A stretch of 64,000 nt of DNA from Lepturacanthus savala (lineage: Eukaryota; Chordata; Actinopteri; Scombriformes; Trichiuridae): positions 10,657,001 through 10,721,000 of the forward strand of contig CM060465.1 in assembly GCA_030544235.1 (NCBI GenBank), in the 5' to 3' direction. The position numbers and the translations under genes are program-made. This document shows, one piece after another, positions 12,226 through 26,600 of this stretch (positions within the stretch are counted from its first letter, which is position 1; every line of letters begins with the position of its first letter). The notes below the pieces were generated by a model that saw only the letters and a program-made list of their open reading frames with translations, searched no databases and was not told the origin of the DNA.

Positions 12226-15200
12226 CTAGGTGGAGGTTTGTCCTTCAAACCACTCGATTATAGTGTCTTTGTTCTCGCTGACCCACTCAATGTTGACTTG
12301 GGTTTGCTCTATGGCCTGCTGCACCGCCATGACGGCAGCACCCAGGTCGTAGGTTGTCGAAAAATGCTGCAACTGTACACACAGACACAGACGTTGCAGA
12401 TTAGCAGAATTGGCATTTTAAATTACAACATTGCTGTATCCATTTCTAATCATTGGCAAATCCTACAGAGAGAACAAAGCCAACCAGTGTTCTTAATTAA
12501 CCGTTTGTTAAACCCCTAAATCCGTGCCATGAACAGCAATTGTCCAATCAGCCTTCATATCTAGGAGAAGGAAGCACTTCATACTACGTTATTTGTGGAG
12601 CTACAGATTCAAAAAACGTTCACAAAAGTCTCTTTCAGATCATTAAATGGTCATTATAGACTGTTTTTCTGGGGCATGTGGGATGCAACTAGCTGATGTG
12701 TGACCCCAAACTACATATTTAAGTACTTGTTCAGGGGTCCCATTTTAAAAAAGAGCCAGCTGGAAACATGAAAAATGTCTGATAAGGCTTAAAAAGATGT
12801 TTATTTTCATTGTGTGACATGCTGCAAAGTGTTTAACATGCTATCTGTTGTATTTTGTTTCATTTTTTGCCAGTTTCTATTCATGTGTAACAAAATTGCT
12901 TTGCAAACTGAATCCAAAATGAATTGATCCTACTTACAAACAGGACCTGTAGCCAAAGGTACTTATTCTGATTATTTCTGATTTCTTTGTGCTGTGGAGC
13001 TTCATTCTTGTCCAAAAACTATTAAAAACACATCAGTGAGTCATGCCATGAACACACACAGTAGTTTATTTTTACGTAATCCCACACACACCATCCTGCA
13101 GATAGACAGAATAGCTGTAATAAACACACACTGTATTAATTCATAGATGAATACAGTTGGACTATTTACTTATGTTTATGACATTTGCTTTCAACAGTAT
13201 GCGGGATAGAGTCCAAATAAACTACAGTGTGTATGTGTGCGTGTGTGGGTGCGTGTGTGTACGCGTGTGCGTGTGTGTTCATGGTCAACAATAAGTTTGG
13301 ACTCTAAAGCAGAGAGGAATAAGCCACACCTGTCTTTAGATACACAAAATCTGTCACTAAAACCAGCATTCATCCACGGCCTTATGCTTTAACCCTCATG
13401 TTGTTTTCCTGGTCAAATCTGACCATTTCAAAGTTTTTGTCTGAAAAATGTGGTTAATTTAATCAGATAGATTCCATGACTTTGTTCACAAAGAGGATTT
13501 CAGCGCACAAAATAAATTGTATTCATTTACATATAATTTTTCTACACTCTTGGTGTTCCCTGTCAAAAGTGACTGATCATTAGAAATGAATGGGGGAGAC
13601 CAGAATTAATGTAAGAAATTGAACTCAGGTACATCTACATTTGTCAGATGGACACACACACACACCTTGGGTTACCTGAAAAGTGGCAGCCACACTTGTT
13701 GGCAGATGTCATGAACAATTGCAACACATTAGTCAGTCTGAGGACATACATACATTGGGGTTTCAAAAGAAATGTCCTTGGTAACTTTGACCCAAAGTAG
13801 TAGTAGATAAACAGTAGATTATGTTTGTATTATGTATGTATTATTTCTTATAGTCAAAATAATCCAGAAATTGTGTTTTTTAGGGTTCAAATTCAAGATG
13901 ATTCATTCAGATCAATGACACATACAGGTCATAAATTACAAATTCTAAACTTGTAATGTTCACAGGAAGTTATGTTGATAAAAAAAAATCTAACACAACA
14001 AGAGGCGATAATATATGTATTATTACAGTTTTTATGAAGAGTCTTAATGGAACAGTCAAATTTGACGGGAACACCAAACTGATTAACATGAAACGAACAC
14101 AACAGGAGGCTTAAAATCAAATATAAGAAATGGGATAGCAGGAGTAGGTTTGAGTCATCGGTTCACTCAATTCATGATGACAGACACTTCTGACAGTCTA
14201 TCAGGGTGAATCCAGAAACTCGTTAGATATTGATTATCAGTGCGTGACTACAGGACACAACATAGGTGTTTCTCTCTGACGTCATTGCATATTTGTAATA
14301 TCACTTTAAGATAATGCAGCATCAATAAATTACCTCCTTCAGTTCGTATTTCGTGGAGAACCTGCTGGTCACTCCCTCAATCAGCGTGGCTGTGTCTCTG
14401 ATGGTGGAGGGAGACGTACAGGTTGGACAAAATAATTAGAAGCAGTATATTGTGAAAAAAAAACGTTTTTGCAGTAAAACATCTATTAACTAAAATAAAA
14501 CATTGCTAATTACTTGATTTAAATAAGCTTCAGGGAATGCGCATTAAATAAAAACCCATCTCTAACCTGTCTAATATGTATATTTCAACTTTGATACAGA
14601 TCAGTTCATCTTACTGGTGACGGGAAACAAACAGCAGGGACTTTATGGAGGAGCACTAATGATAAGCACTGATTAAATTATAAGACCTTTGTACTTGATG
14701 ATGCTCAGCATGATTTTTATAACCCACTGTTTTTATAGCTCCTTATTTTATGGCAGTGACTGTTTATTCAAGTAACTTAACTGCTGGTCATTTCAGTGTA
14801 AACGGATCCCTAAAAAAACCTTTAACAAGCAAATGCTACTGTGACTGATAGATGAGTTCACTGGCATGGAGTTTGAGGATTTTACTGGCCTTTAATGTCA
14901 CAGCAGATACAGAGCGGTGAGGTGGTGGAGGTTCTTCCCGGACACAACGCTATATTCCTGCATAAATCTATGCTCTTTGAACCATTTGATCATTAATGAA
15001 CATTATCATGTGAAGTAACTATGTTCCAGTAAGATCTATTTCTACAGCAGGAAGCAACACTGAGCCAAGTCCTTAGTTGAGCGTTAGATTGAAATGTGTC
15101 CTGGGCAAATTTCTCTATAAGCACACTGGTTGAGATTTAAAGCTACAATATTACATATTTATTATTTGATAATGACTGGGTAGGAGTAGAAACCTGGAAG

Positions 15201-17508
15201 TATTAATAATCACATTGTTATAGGCAACGGTTTTGAGCTGTGTCAAATATCTGGTCACTTCATTCATTCTGATGGTACTGACAATCAAAACTATGAGCTA
15301 AAAGAGGCTGAAAGACTGTAGAGCTGAGGACAGCTGCAGGTTTAGGTGATTATTCCTTTTGGGTTTGTGACTAAGAGTGACACCTTTCACATTTCACAGC
15401 CAAGTGCTTTACAGTTGAAGTAAAGTAAATATTGACAAGTGCAGCTTGAAGTTTTATTCATCTCAACTCACTCTGGGTTTGATGGAAAACAAGCATATGC
15501 CCCAGAATATCAGACTGTTCATTTCAAACTGCATTTATCAATATTTGTATATTCACAGTAAATGAAATAATAGTTTTCAATGTTAAACGTATAGTATGCA
15601 CCAAATCTCTGTAGTTCACAAAAGCTTTACAGCACTTATTTAGCCTCTCTTTGCTCACTTAAGATTCGTGACGCACAAACTCTGCTCTTATTATGCTTTG
15701 GTTCCACTGGGCTTGTCTCTGTCATCTTCTGGCTGCACCACAATTTTGTTCTGGCCTCCGCATGGCCTCATGTGTCATGTGTATTAACAAAAATTGATGT
15801 GTAACAACAAAGAAACTGAATTTTGCCTATAGTCGATCTGGTTGCCTTGTCTTTTCTGGTGTTTCTTTTATGTAAAAAAAACTGCTTTATAATACCTTAA
15901 TAAAGGTTACATGTGCTCACAGAGGCACATTATTTTTCACTAAATGAGGCCAGCTAGTACATTTGTAAATGTTGGCGCTGTATTCGTTTTGCTTTGAGTA
16001 GTGTTTTCCCCTACAACATTCAATTTTGAGCTCTTCGTTTCAAAGGGCTGTGGCTTTAAATTCATACCTTCTTCTCCCGCGAATATTCAGCGCCGCCGCC
16101 GGGTGCTGCCTCACAGATCCAGAAATTATTAGCAGCTAATGACTAGAGCAAAAAGCAGAACCCTACACAACTCTAGTGGCAAGCAGTCGCATGAAGGTGC
16201 CAACCAATCAGAAGAGATGTAGCTGATAAGTGAGTGGGTCACAAGCCTCGTTTTGAAGCACGGTTGCCACAGACAGTATTGTGCAGGGGCAGAGCGACAT
16301 AACTGTGCAGTTACACTAATTTTTGTAGTTTTTCACATAATATAATATTTTTTTAAATGTGCTGAGCATGGGGGTGCCGAGATAATTCACAGTGGTGCTG
16401 AAAGACCCCTAAACATAGCCTAAACTCGCCTCTGGTCTTACGGCTCAGACTCGAACGTCCTCGCCTGGCAGCCATCTTGCCACAGGCAAACAGCCTGACC
16501 TGATGTATTGAATGTGAGGGTCGGTGAGTTATCTGAACAAACTCAAATACTCTAAACTCACTGAAAACTTGACAGATTTCCACACGGTTTGGTTTCTTAC
16601 AAAAGTTATCCATGTGGCTTTAATTATTTAAGTTTTGGTCATTTGAAAGAACATGACCAACATTGTTATGAGAGTTGCCTGTGCCAAGATGGCCGCCAGC
16701 GCACGTTTGATTCCATTGGCAAAGCAGCATGGATGAGGCATCTAGTCTTTCTTAGATTTATCTGTGGTTGAATTTAGCAGAAAGAAGAGATATTTTCTCA
16801 GGAGTTGGCGGAGACCAATACCGAGGTAAAGAAAGAAAATATCGGCCTTTACACTCATCAGGTGGCCAGAACCAGGATTTTAGATTAATTTATGTTGGTC
16901 CATATCTGCTGGATTTGTGAAGCATACACTGAAGAGCATACGTTGCATACGCATAATAAAATGAGGCGAAATCTGTAATAAATAATATGAGCAACATTAG
17001 ACGCAGCCCACATATCAACCTACCCCATTCTGACGTAGTTCCAGTGTGCTCTGATAAAGTTCCAGGCCAGCGCCTGCCCCACCACATTATAGGCTATATA
17101 GTTAATAGTGGTGGAAACATCCATCAGCCGTATCTTCTCAGAGTCCAAAGTGTACTCCAGGTATCTGTAAGATAAGGAAGACACTGCCCAGCCCATCACA
17201 GAGTAAAACCTGCATGTTTGGGGTTCACCTTATCATAGGTGTGTCCATAATGGAAGATGCTGTTATGTACATAGTCAAAACATGATGCATCACATGATGC
17301 ATCAGGAGCTGATGGTAAATGCTTGGAGCCTTCACCTGTTGAGCAGCCAGATCTTCTTGGTGCAGGACAGAGCTTCACGGAGGTACTCCTTCTCTGAGAC
17401 TTCAGTGGAGCTCTGAAATTTCTCCCAGGCAAACTCCCACTCTTTCTTCCCGCCTGCAGCCACAGCTTGGCAGTAGATTACAGACCGCAGGTTGGGGTGG
17501 ATCCTGAA

Positions 17509-17603
<95 letters not shown>

Positions 17604-20600
17604 TACACAGTAATTTCCCTGTATCGGGGCTCTCATTTTCCAGTTTTCCTTGTTTTCAGACTTTTGACCCTTTTCCTGATTATCAGAAAATCTGCAGACA
17701 TACTGAAAATTTTCTTCATCTGGTCTACTTCCATGTGTTTTCTTAACTTTACAGGGATTATATCTGGGGGATATTAACGTCTGTATGCTGCTATGGACAG
17801 AATTACGTTGGCAAAAAACGCCACATGATTTTAAACCAACTGATTGATTCTTGGTGTACAATGCGAACACAAATCTGTAACACACACACACACACCCAAC
17901 GTGGCTCATTGTAAATATATGGAGACTTCCATGCACATGCACACATTCATGTGTTAAAGTAATGCACATATACACATCATACACAGCATGCATATTGAAT
18001 GAAGAGTCACAATGCTTCTGTTCTTTAACATTGCACCAGGACAAGACACTAGAGTTTCATTTTGGCAAAACACCTTCTCAATTACTAGAAACTCCTTGTG
18101 ATTTTGGATAAGACAAGATATCAGCATAAAGAACCTGCCAAGTAGAGCTTTAAAATGAAAAAACACAGACTAGGTAACAGCCACCAACAACTGACACAAA
18201 TAAGCAATTAAACGGCACATACCTTTACTAAAGTGATTGCCGGGGAGTGAGACTACAGAATATGACTAATTCTTTTACAGTTGGACCATTTTTATTGGTC
18301 ACCAGTCACTTAATCCAGAGTAGAATAACGCAGCAAATTTAGGGAAAATACAAAACGTAGGGGATTAGAAAGGGGCATGTAAGTATGTAAACGCATTTTT
18401 AATTCATTACACAGTCAATACACATATTCATAAATACACATTGATGTTTCTATACTTATCCAGAAGTGTTCATACCTGTTGGTGCCGTTGATTTTCATCC
18501 AGTCAGCATACATCTTTGTAGCCATCGCTACACATTCTGGGAGTCCATTGGAGCAGGCCATCTCTATGGCAACGATCTGGTTGTACCTTGGGATGAAACC
18601 CAATTATAGATTATATTTTTTTACATTTTTACATTTATATGTGAATATTTCTAATTGTTTATTAGATGCAAAACAACTATTCATTTGAGGTTAATATGCA
18701 TCAGGGTTTATTGAAATGATTTGTTACTCTGTAATTAAATTAGTTAAAGTTAGTTAAATTAACAATTATTATTCAACTATCCACATATTGCTACGTTCAA
18801 ACTGTTAGTAATTGCTGTTAATGTAGAGAATAAGTGACCTTCCTGGTGGCCACGTGAGTAGGACGTGAGAAAGAGAAACACACACACACACACACACCTG
18901 TTAGAGTCATTACAGACTATATGGTTTATTGTGTACTTTTGATTTCATGTTGGACTGTGAACTGTCTGCATGCATGTGGGCTGGTTAACAAGCTAACACA
19001 AACACTAAAACTGGCTCATTCAAGTGATTCAAGTGATATAACGTTACTGAATTGTTGAAAAAAATGTTAATTCAGTTATTTCTATTATTTTGTACCTTAT
19101 CAGAGACTAAGAGCCATATGTTTTCTTAGTTAAGATGCGATAGTAATAAAGTTTATTATTATTATTATTGTTATTATTATTATTTACAACATCATCATTT
19201 CATCATTTTACCAAGCATCAGAGCCCCAGAAAAAGAAAATGGATCTAAAATTCAGATTGTTTCTTTTAAAGTACTATAATTCATCATCATTTAATACATC
19301 ATCAGCATATTAGCAAATGCTACAGTGTTGAAGATTATTTAAGCTTCTGTGTTTAATCTACATCGTTTTGGAGCTAACTTTTCTGCTGCTAAGCTGCCAA
19401 ACCAAACATGTTGCATGACAGCTTTGTTAGACTACTACTTTTTGTTAACAAAGTGTTTTATAATGTTGATTTGGTAAGATTTAATTAAACAATTTATAAA
19501 AATGGATTTAGGAGGATTTAGAGACAGTATTTCCCACCTAATCCTAGCATGTGTATAGCTGATTTTGTGTAAGCTAATAATGCAGCCTGTTCTGCATTGA
19601 AACTCTTGGACTGGACTGTGAACTTCAAGCAAGTGTAAATCTGTTGATCACTTGAGCAAGTATTCTTTCTAAACAATCAGATGATATTACAGCTGAGATT
19701 TATGTTTCCTTACTGTAAGGAGTGGTCCGTTGGGACTTCTGAATGGTCAGTGTAGTTCTTGAAATAGTTGTATAGCCCTTTAACCTGATCCCGGAGATAC
19801 GCCTGCAGGAAGAAACAGTGTTATAGCAGAGTTTCAGGAACACCTGTGGTAATATAACAGTTTTACTGCACATCTTTTATGTTCTGCTAAGGGATGAACA
19901 TTATCATTGAGAATCAGTCATTTTCCTATCCAGCACCAGTCAGTTAATTTACCCATGTATAAAGCCAGATTTGAACACACATACCTGCATAGGTCCATAC
20001 ACCTCAGAACGGTCGAACATGAGGACAAAGTAATGGAGGTTCCTTTCTGCAGACTCCCAGGGAAGGTAACACGTCTCATTACGAAGGAATCGGGTTGAAT
20101 TAAGAGCGAGAGCCACGTCAACAAGTTTGGCCCTGAAGGATTAGATTTGGGAAGATCAGGGAAGTGAATCAGCTGTCATCAGGACTTTATGTCAATCATG
20201 ATTTTAAAATTCAGGTAACAGTTAATCTACAAAAAATGGAATTGTAGCAGTCTGTAATAACTAGATGGTGAAAGGGAATATCAAATTCATTACCTTGCCA
20301 AGTTAAATGCATCATCAATAAGCTGTGCTCTGTTTATCAATGGGATCCGCTGGAAAACGAAGAAAAATAAATAAAAAGTTGGATATGAAATTCTACCAGC
20401 AGCATAATCAGCCAATTAATCAAGATGAAAGTAACAATTATGATTGTTACAATAAATTTATACATTACCAAAGTCAGAAATCAACTGAGCCAAGAGCTCT
20501 GGAAAAGTGTCAATTGTATGGCAATTTATTTTACTTTTGTTAAGATTTATTAGCCCGGATCAAAGTGGTGGACTGATCAATGATGAAAGTGCATTGAAAT

Positions 20601-23600
20601 ACAGTCTTTTTACCTATCAAGACAATTTGTTTCCACAAGTTTCTTAGGTCAAATCCTGTTCTAAGTGGTCTGGCTATTTCAACCATGCCATTCATCTGCC
20701 AAATTTAATCCACTCTTCACCATTTTAGAGAGGAAGCGTATTTTGGAAACCTAATTGTTGCTCAACATAAAGGCATTTACTGAATCCAAACCGACTGGCT
20801 ACAAAACCAAACAAACATAGAGACTATTTCTTCATAAAATTTTCATATTTCAGATTTTCATTTAGCTACGTTTTTAATATAATTTATTCGATCAAAACCC
20901 ACTTATTCAACCTAAATGTGTCATTAAATGGTGCGCCCATAGCCCACATTATCCCTGGAGCCTGGTTTTAGAGAACAAAACGTACACAGCCACAGAGGAT
21001 GGTGTAACATCTAAATGAAAAATAAGCTAGTGAGTAATGGATTTAAATAAAAAAAAAAACTTGGAAAAGGTGAGCTTCTTAAAATTCCCTGTGATTTAGG
21101 GAAGGGCATTGCACTGTCAGGAGAATTACAGCTTTGTGGTGACGACAGATAAAAACCTTCACTGTGCCTCCACAACTCTGCATCCTGTCTAAAGTTCTGT
21201 TCTGGATTAAAACCTTATTGTTTGGACCGTTGACAAGTTGAGCTGGGAATTACATTTTGACTTTACCAGTCATGTTCATCTGGTTAGTATTAGTAAAACT
21301 GAAGTAGATCTACCAATAAGCAACGCAGGTCATTTTGAGATATTGCCATTTTACATGCTGGTAAAAGACTGCAGTTATTTCCATTAACTTATACCTAAGT
21401 AGAGATAGTAGAAGCTGTGTAGTTACACAGTATAATTTGTTCTGAGGGCCAAATACCAAACTTTGTGTGTGTCTATTGCTGTTGTGTGAGAAGCAGTCAG
21501 TGGTAGTTCTCAGTCTCTTTTGGACCAAGATGCTGCACTCACTGTGCAACTAACAAACTTAAACACTACAAACTACAAGTATGTTTTCTGTCTTGTTGTT
21601 AATAGTCACACAATAATGAATTAACCACCAAGGAAATTTGTTAAGAAAACAGTTTTCTATTTGATAGTATGAATTTGGATAAATGAGCCAAGATCTCATT
21701 TAGTACTTAGGGCCAAGACTTCAGGGGCAGCTTTAATGTAATTTTCATTCTATTAAACCACAGCTTGGAAGGTTTCTCTCCTTATCAGGCACATGAACAG
21801 TACATGGAAAATGGTTTGGTTCTGCTCAGTTCTGTGATTTGTTGACTTGTGATTTGGCTGAGTACTCACATTTGGGTCTCTTTCCAGCTGATTCAGGAGG
21901 CTATGCCAGTTCTCTAGGTTGTAATTGACTCTGTAATATCCAGTGGAGTTGACGTTTGCTAGGATCCACTCTCCATCCTTAGATTGGAATATTTCATTTG
22001 TTTCTGTTTTAAAGGAAAATTTGGGTTGAAGGTAAGCCATACTTTACTGACCAGGCCTCCCAAATGGAAAACCAAACTGTTAAAAAGTTAAGTTTTTGTT
22101 AAAGTTTTTGTTGGTTAATCCAATGCTGTATATTCTGTTACCTTTTTCCCTGGTGTGCAACCAGACAATAGGATTGTGCGACGAAGTTTCAGAAATGACT
22201 CTGATTGGGACACTCCAACAGAGACTAAACCAGTGAAAAAAAGCAGAACAGGGTATAATCAAACTCCATGAAAAGCCGACACAAAGTGGAGAGCGACGAA
22301 TGGGAACACATTTTAAACAATGTCACAGTAGGTTAAAAAATTGCCCAACTCACCATGGCAGTGTTAGGGAGCCCATAGTTACAAAACATTGTTTCAAAAC
22401 ATTCTACATGGCCAAGGGTATAATCTACTGTAATCAGCTGCAATGAATTCATACAGGCCCTGCAGCGAATATCTTGGTTAAAAGGTAGTGTTGATGTAAT
22501 AACTTACAGTTTATTGCCAAAAGAAACAAAAGACAAAAGACATGGATTCTAATGATTTGGCAAAAACTGTACTCAGGGGGAGTTGGATTTTTTTTTTAAT
22601 TAGTGAAGGATTTATAATCCCAATTTGGCTTTTTAAGGGACACTCAAGAGTAAAGCATATTCTCGAGCCAGGATTGGACTGCAATCACACTCAAGATGTA
22701 GCTTGGTTGTAACCATCCTTCTATTGCATGTTAAGTTACTTCGCTCTGCAATTCAGTCTGGACACCATGACCCAAGTTTCCCCTCAGCGAAGGAGACAAT
22801 CACAGAATTTGCAACAAGATGATGACGAAACACAGAAGCGACTTTGTTGAGAACTGTGGATCCAATATGGGATAATGATATTGGATAGACACTCGTAGTG
22901 CCCAATAAATGGCTCTTGGCTTTCATAAACCATGCCTCCAATACAAACAAATGAACTGATGGCTTCCAGACTGAATATCAATCTACATTGAGATGAGGAA
23001 TAGTGTTAGCCAGGGTACTCGAGATGTACAATTCAAATGAACATAGAAGAAGGGAGGTGGAACTCTTAGTCAGTCATCTTCTATACCCACTTATTCCTCA
23101 TTAGGGTAACAGGGGGTCTACTGGAGCCTATCTGAACGCATTACAGGCGGGAGGAAGGGATACATCCCAGATGGTCAGCAGCCCAATTTATATCCCCGTA
23201 TGAACCAAAACAACCAATTTTTCAGGTAAATTAATCTGTCTGGGATATCGGTTGTTTAACACATACCTAGATTCTACAGAATCATTGAACAGGAAGTGCT
23301 TCTGGTAGATCACTCCATCAGTAGTGTTGATGGTGATGACAGGATATCCAATTTGATTGGTCCAGGTGTCCATCACTTGGGCAACCTTAATCTCATTATG
23401 ATCGTCCTCTGTCGCCTGTAAACATGAAACAATTGAACAAATTATTCAAGATATTATAGTGATTTGTAAAAAAAAAAAAAAAAGCTTGACTAAATCTTTC
23501 TTCTACCAAGAACTTACCTTTTGTATGTACTCCCAGAGGTCATACTGGTCAGTGTTTTGATATTCAAAAGCCTTGAGGTACATCTAAAACACACAAAATA

Positions 23601-26600
23601 GAGACACTGAGAAAAGGTTTTAGTCAACAGATCCATCATGTTCTCTTTTTTTCAGTAGAAAATATAGCTTTTAAAACTGACACTGAGACTTAAATTCTAG
23701 ATGAAAATATGCAAACACATTGAAATAAATGTTTGGCCAAAAACTAGTTATTCAGTGATTTTATGACTCATTCAAACACAATGATGTGTCATAGATCTGT
23801 GGGAAGCTTGCTCTCACTTTTGCACCTGCCTAGTGATTCTGATCACTCTCGCCAGAAAAAGTGTTTTCTTTGGTAACTCTGCTGAATCCCACAGGAAAAA
23901 AATGTCACTATTACTTATGTGGCCTGAGCACGAATTGAGAGAGAGAGCTTGGGTTGGATTATCAACAGCATATTTGGTGCAACTTTCCAGGGCCTCAATC
24001 CTTCCCACCTACCTACCTACCTACCTACCTACCTACCTACCTACCTACCTACCTACCTACCTACCTACCTACCTACCTACCTACCTACCTACCTACCTAC
24101 CTACCCACCCACCCACCCATCTATCTATCCTATCTATCTCTATCTGATCTTGTGGCCCTGACTTTTAGAGGGGTCTTGTTTCCTTTTACACCTTTCATTG
24201 GCTTTGTTTTCATTTAATAGTGTCATCAATTGTCTCCAGGTTGTCAGTCGTGTCATACGGTGAGCCATGAAATTATCTAACTGTATCTTCTCACAAACAA
24301 AATGTGTCAGCAGGTGATTGCACTTTGTCTGGGCATGACAGTGGGGGCCTCTAGAGTTCAGATTAAAAGAAGATTCAATCCACTGAGCTTGTGTCAGGGG
24401 CCTTACCACAGGACAGTTTCAGCCCATCTGAATGAGGGTAAAAGTCATTGCTTGCCTTAATCCCAATGTTGAAAACCCTTTCCTCCACGGCGTCTGCCAG
24501 CATTCTCAGCACCATTGCCCCCTACAGAGTGAACACCAAATCCATGTATATGTTAACAACAAAATAAAACAGATATCTAATGTACAATCTAAACTCTTTG
24601 AAGTTCCACGATTGTATATGATTGTATGTGGCAACCTTGCAGTGGTCTTGATGTATGATGTGTAATCAGTGACTATACCTTTTGGTACGTTATTGTATCG
24701 AACATCGCTAAGATCTCAGAAGTGGTCTGGATTTTTTCCTGTGGAGTACTGAGAGGATGGGACGAGGCCAAAGCATCCTCCTCGAACGCTGCATGGAGGT
24801 CATTCACGACCAACATGTCTTTCTGAGGATGGCAGAAAGCACATGTTGCATAATCAAGAACAAGGAAAATACAATGCATTGAATATCCTGAGAATCATAT
24901 ACAGAGCCAATGTTCTCAATCTTTCAAATCTTGTCTAACTAATTGTTTGATAATCAGTTTTTGTTTCCTTTCCAAAAGCACCTAATGCTCAAAGTGGAAA
25001 GGTTTTAGAATGAAAAAGAAAACATGAATAATTTATAGACAATGTGAAAAGATGTAAAACTGAACTTACTATTTTAAATGAAGGCTCAACATGGTCAACT
25101 GCAAAGTATGACATGTAGGTTGAAAAGCCCTCATTCAGCCAAATTTGGTTCCACCATTTCATCGTCACCAGATTTCCAAACCACTGGCAGGAAAAAGAGA
25201 AGAAATCATCACAACAGAGAAAGCAGTCCATCAACGTGTAGATATTGTTTCTAGACATTTGTATTACTGTAGGTGCAGAAATGTGTCATGTAAGCCCTTT
25301 TTAAAGGTTTATTTGAATTTTTAACCCTCCTGACATGATATTTTGCAAATTCAAGAACAAAAACTAAACTCAGTGTAGTTTACAGTGCTCTTTCGGATGT
25401 TTCGATGAAGCTCCAAAAAGAACAGGTGGTCTGGTGTGTGGTTTGGTCTGTCTCATAAATATTCATGAATTTCTCTTCTGATTGGCTGATTTGCTTGAAA
25501 GAAAAAACATGGATGCAATGATTGGGGAAAGTGGGCGTAATGGTGGGGGCAGGTGGACTGTGCTGGGAGCCTTTATGGACGGAGTTACAGTAGCTACTGC
25601 ATGACATCACGAAATCAGGGAAGTAAAAATGAGCTGTGAAACCGCAACGTTTCTGGATCAAGGCTGTGTGCCATTCCTTTGGGGTCAGGTACCAGGAAGC
25701 AAATAAAAAATTATCTTGCACCATTTTTATGAAGGGTAACGGACAACATTGATTTTGTTGTCTTTCTCTTACCTGGTGAGCCAGTTCATGTGCAATAATA
25801 CTGGCGATCTCTTCCTTGTGCAACAGTGAGGACACGCCGTCTTCATACAGTAGGGAGGCCTCCTGGTATGTGACCAGTCCCCAGTTTTCCATTCCTGCTG
25901 GTAGTAGGTCTGGCAGTGCAATTTGATCTGGAGGAACATAGACATGGACAAATGATCAAATCACACATCTACATTGACCATTGACCTCCATATAGTTTAC
26001 AATACTGTTGAAGAATATGCATTTAGTATAGAAACATCCAAGTATATCTTGACAAAATTTTACCTATCTTTTTCCCAGGGTAATTGATTCCAAAGCGATT
26101 CTCGTAGAAGTTGAGAATCTTCCCGCTGATGTTGACTGCATACTGAGCGTGTTTGGCTTCTATGGCTTCAGGGCGAGCATATATCTGTATGAGCGAATCA
26201 CAGGAACAGGATAAATCCCAGAAGACATTTCTTTTTCACTGTTGTCTTTCAGCTTAATAAAAAGAAGATTGAGTGAAAGAATGAGTTTGGTATTTGATGT
26301 ATGAATGGTATTTTGGTATCACATTAAAACCACACAGCTAGGTTTAATATTAGCTGGCAGACTTTTGCTGACAGAAAATGATTACCCAAGGATTTGGTCT
26401 GCACCACAACACAACAACATTTAATATATCTTGAAGCTACAAGAACACACATACATGAATTTCCACTCGATCGTGTTTTGAGCGCTCTGACATTGTAAGC
26501 TCTGAAACTGTGAAGGCAACCAAGTATGTGGACATCCTCTCCGTTTGCTGAAAACGAGTGACTTTCCACCCGTCTACCGTTGGAAATTCTGTGAGAGAGG

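Noticed and set aside
24005..24217. PTYLPTYL open frames in three forward frames
   Set aside because: Artefact of the CTAC tetranucleotide repeat.
25380..25892. 170-aa reverse frame starting MENWGLVTYQEASLL
   Set aside because: Only the first part (to HELAHQ) is anpep exon 5; the rest is read-through into the intron past the donor at 25772.
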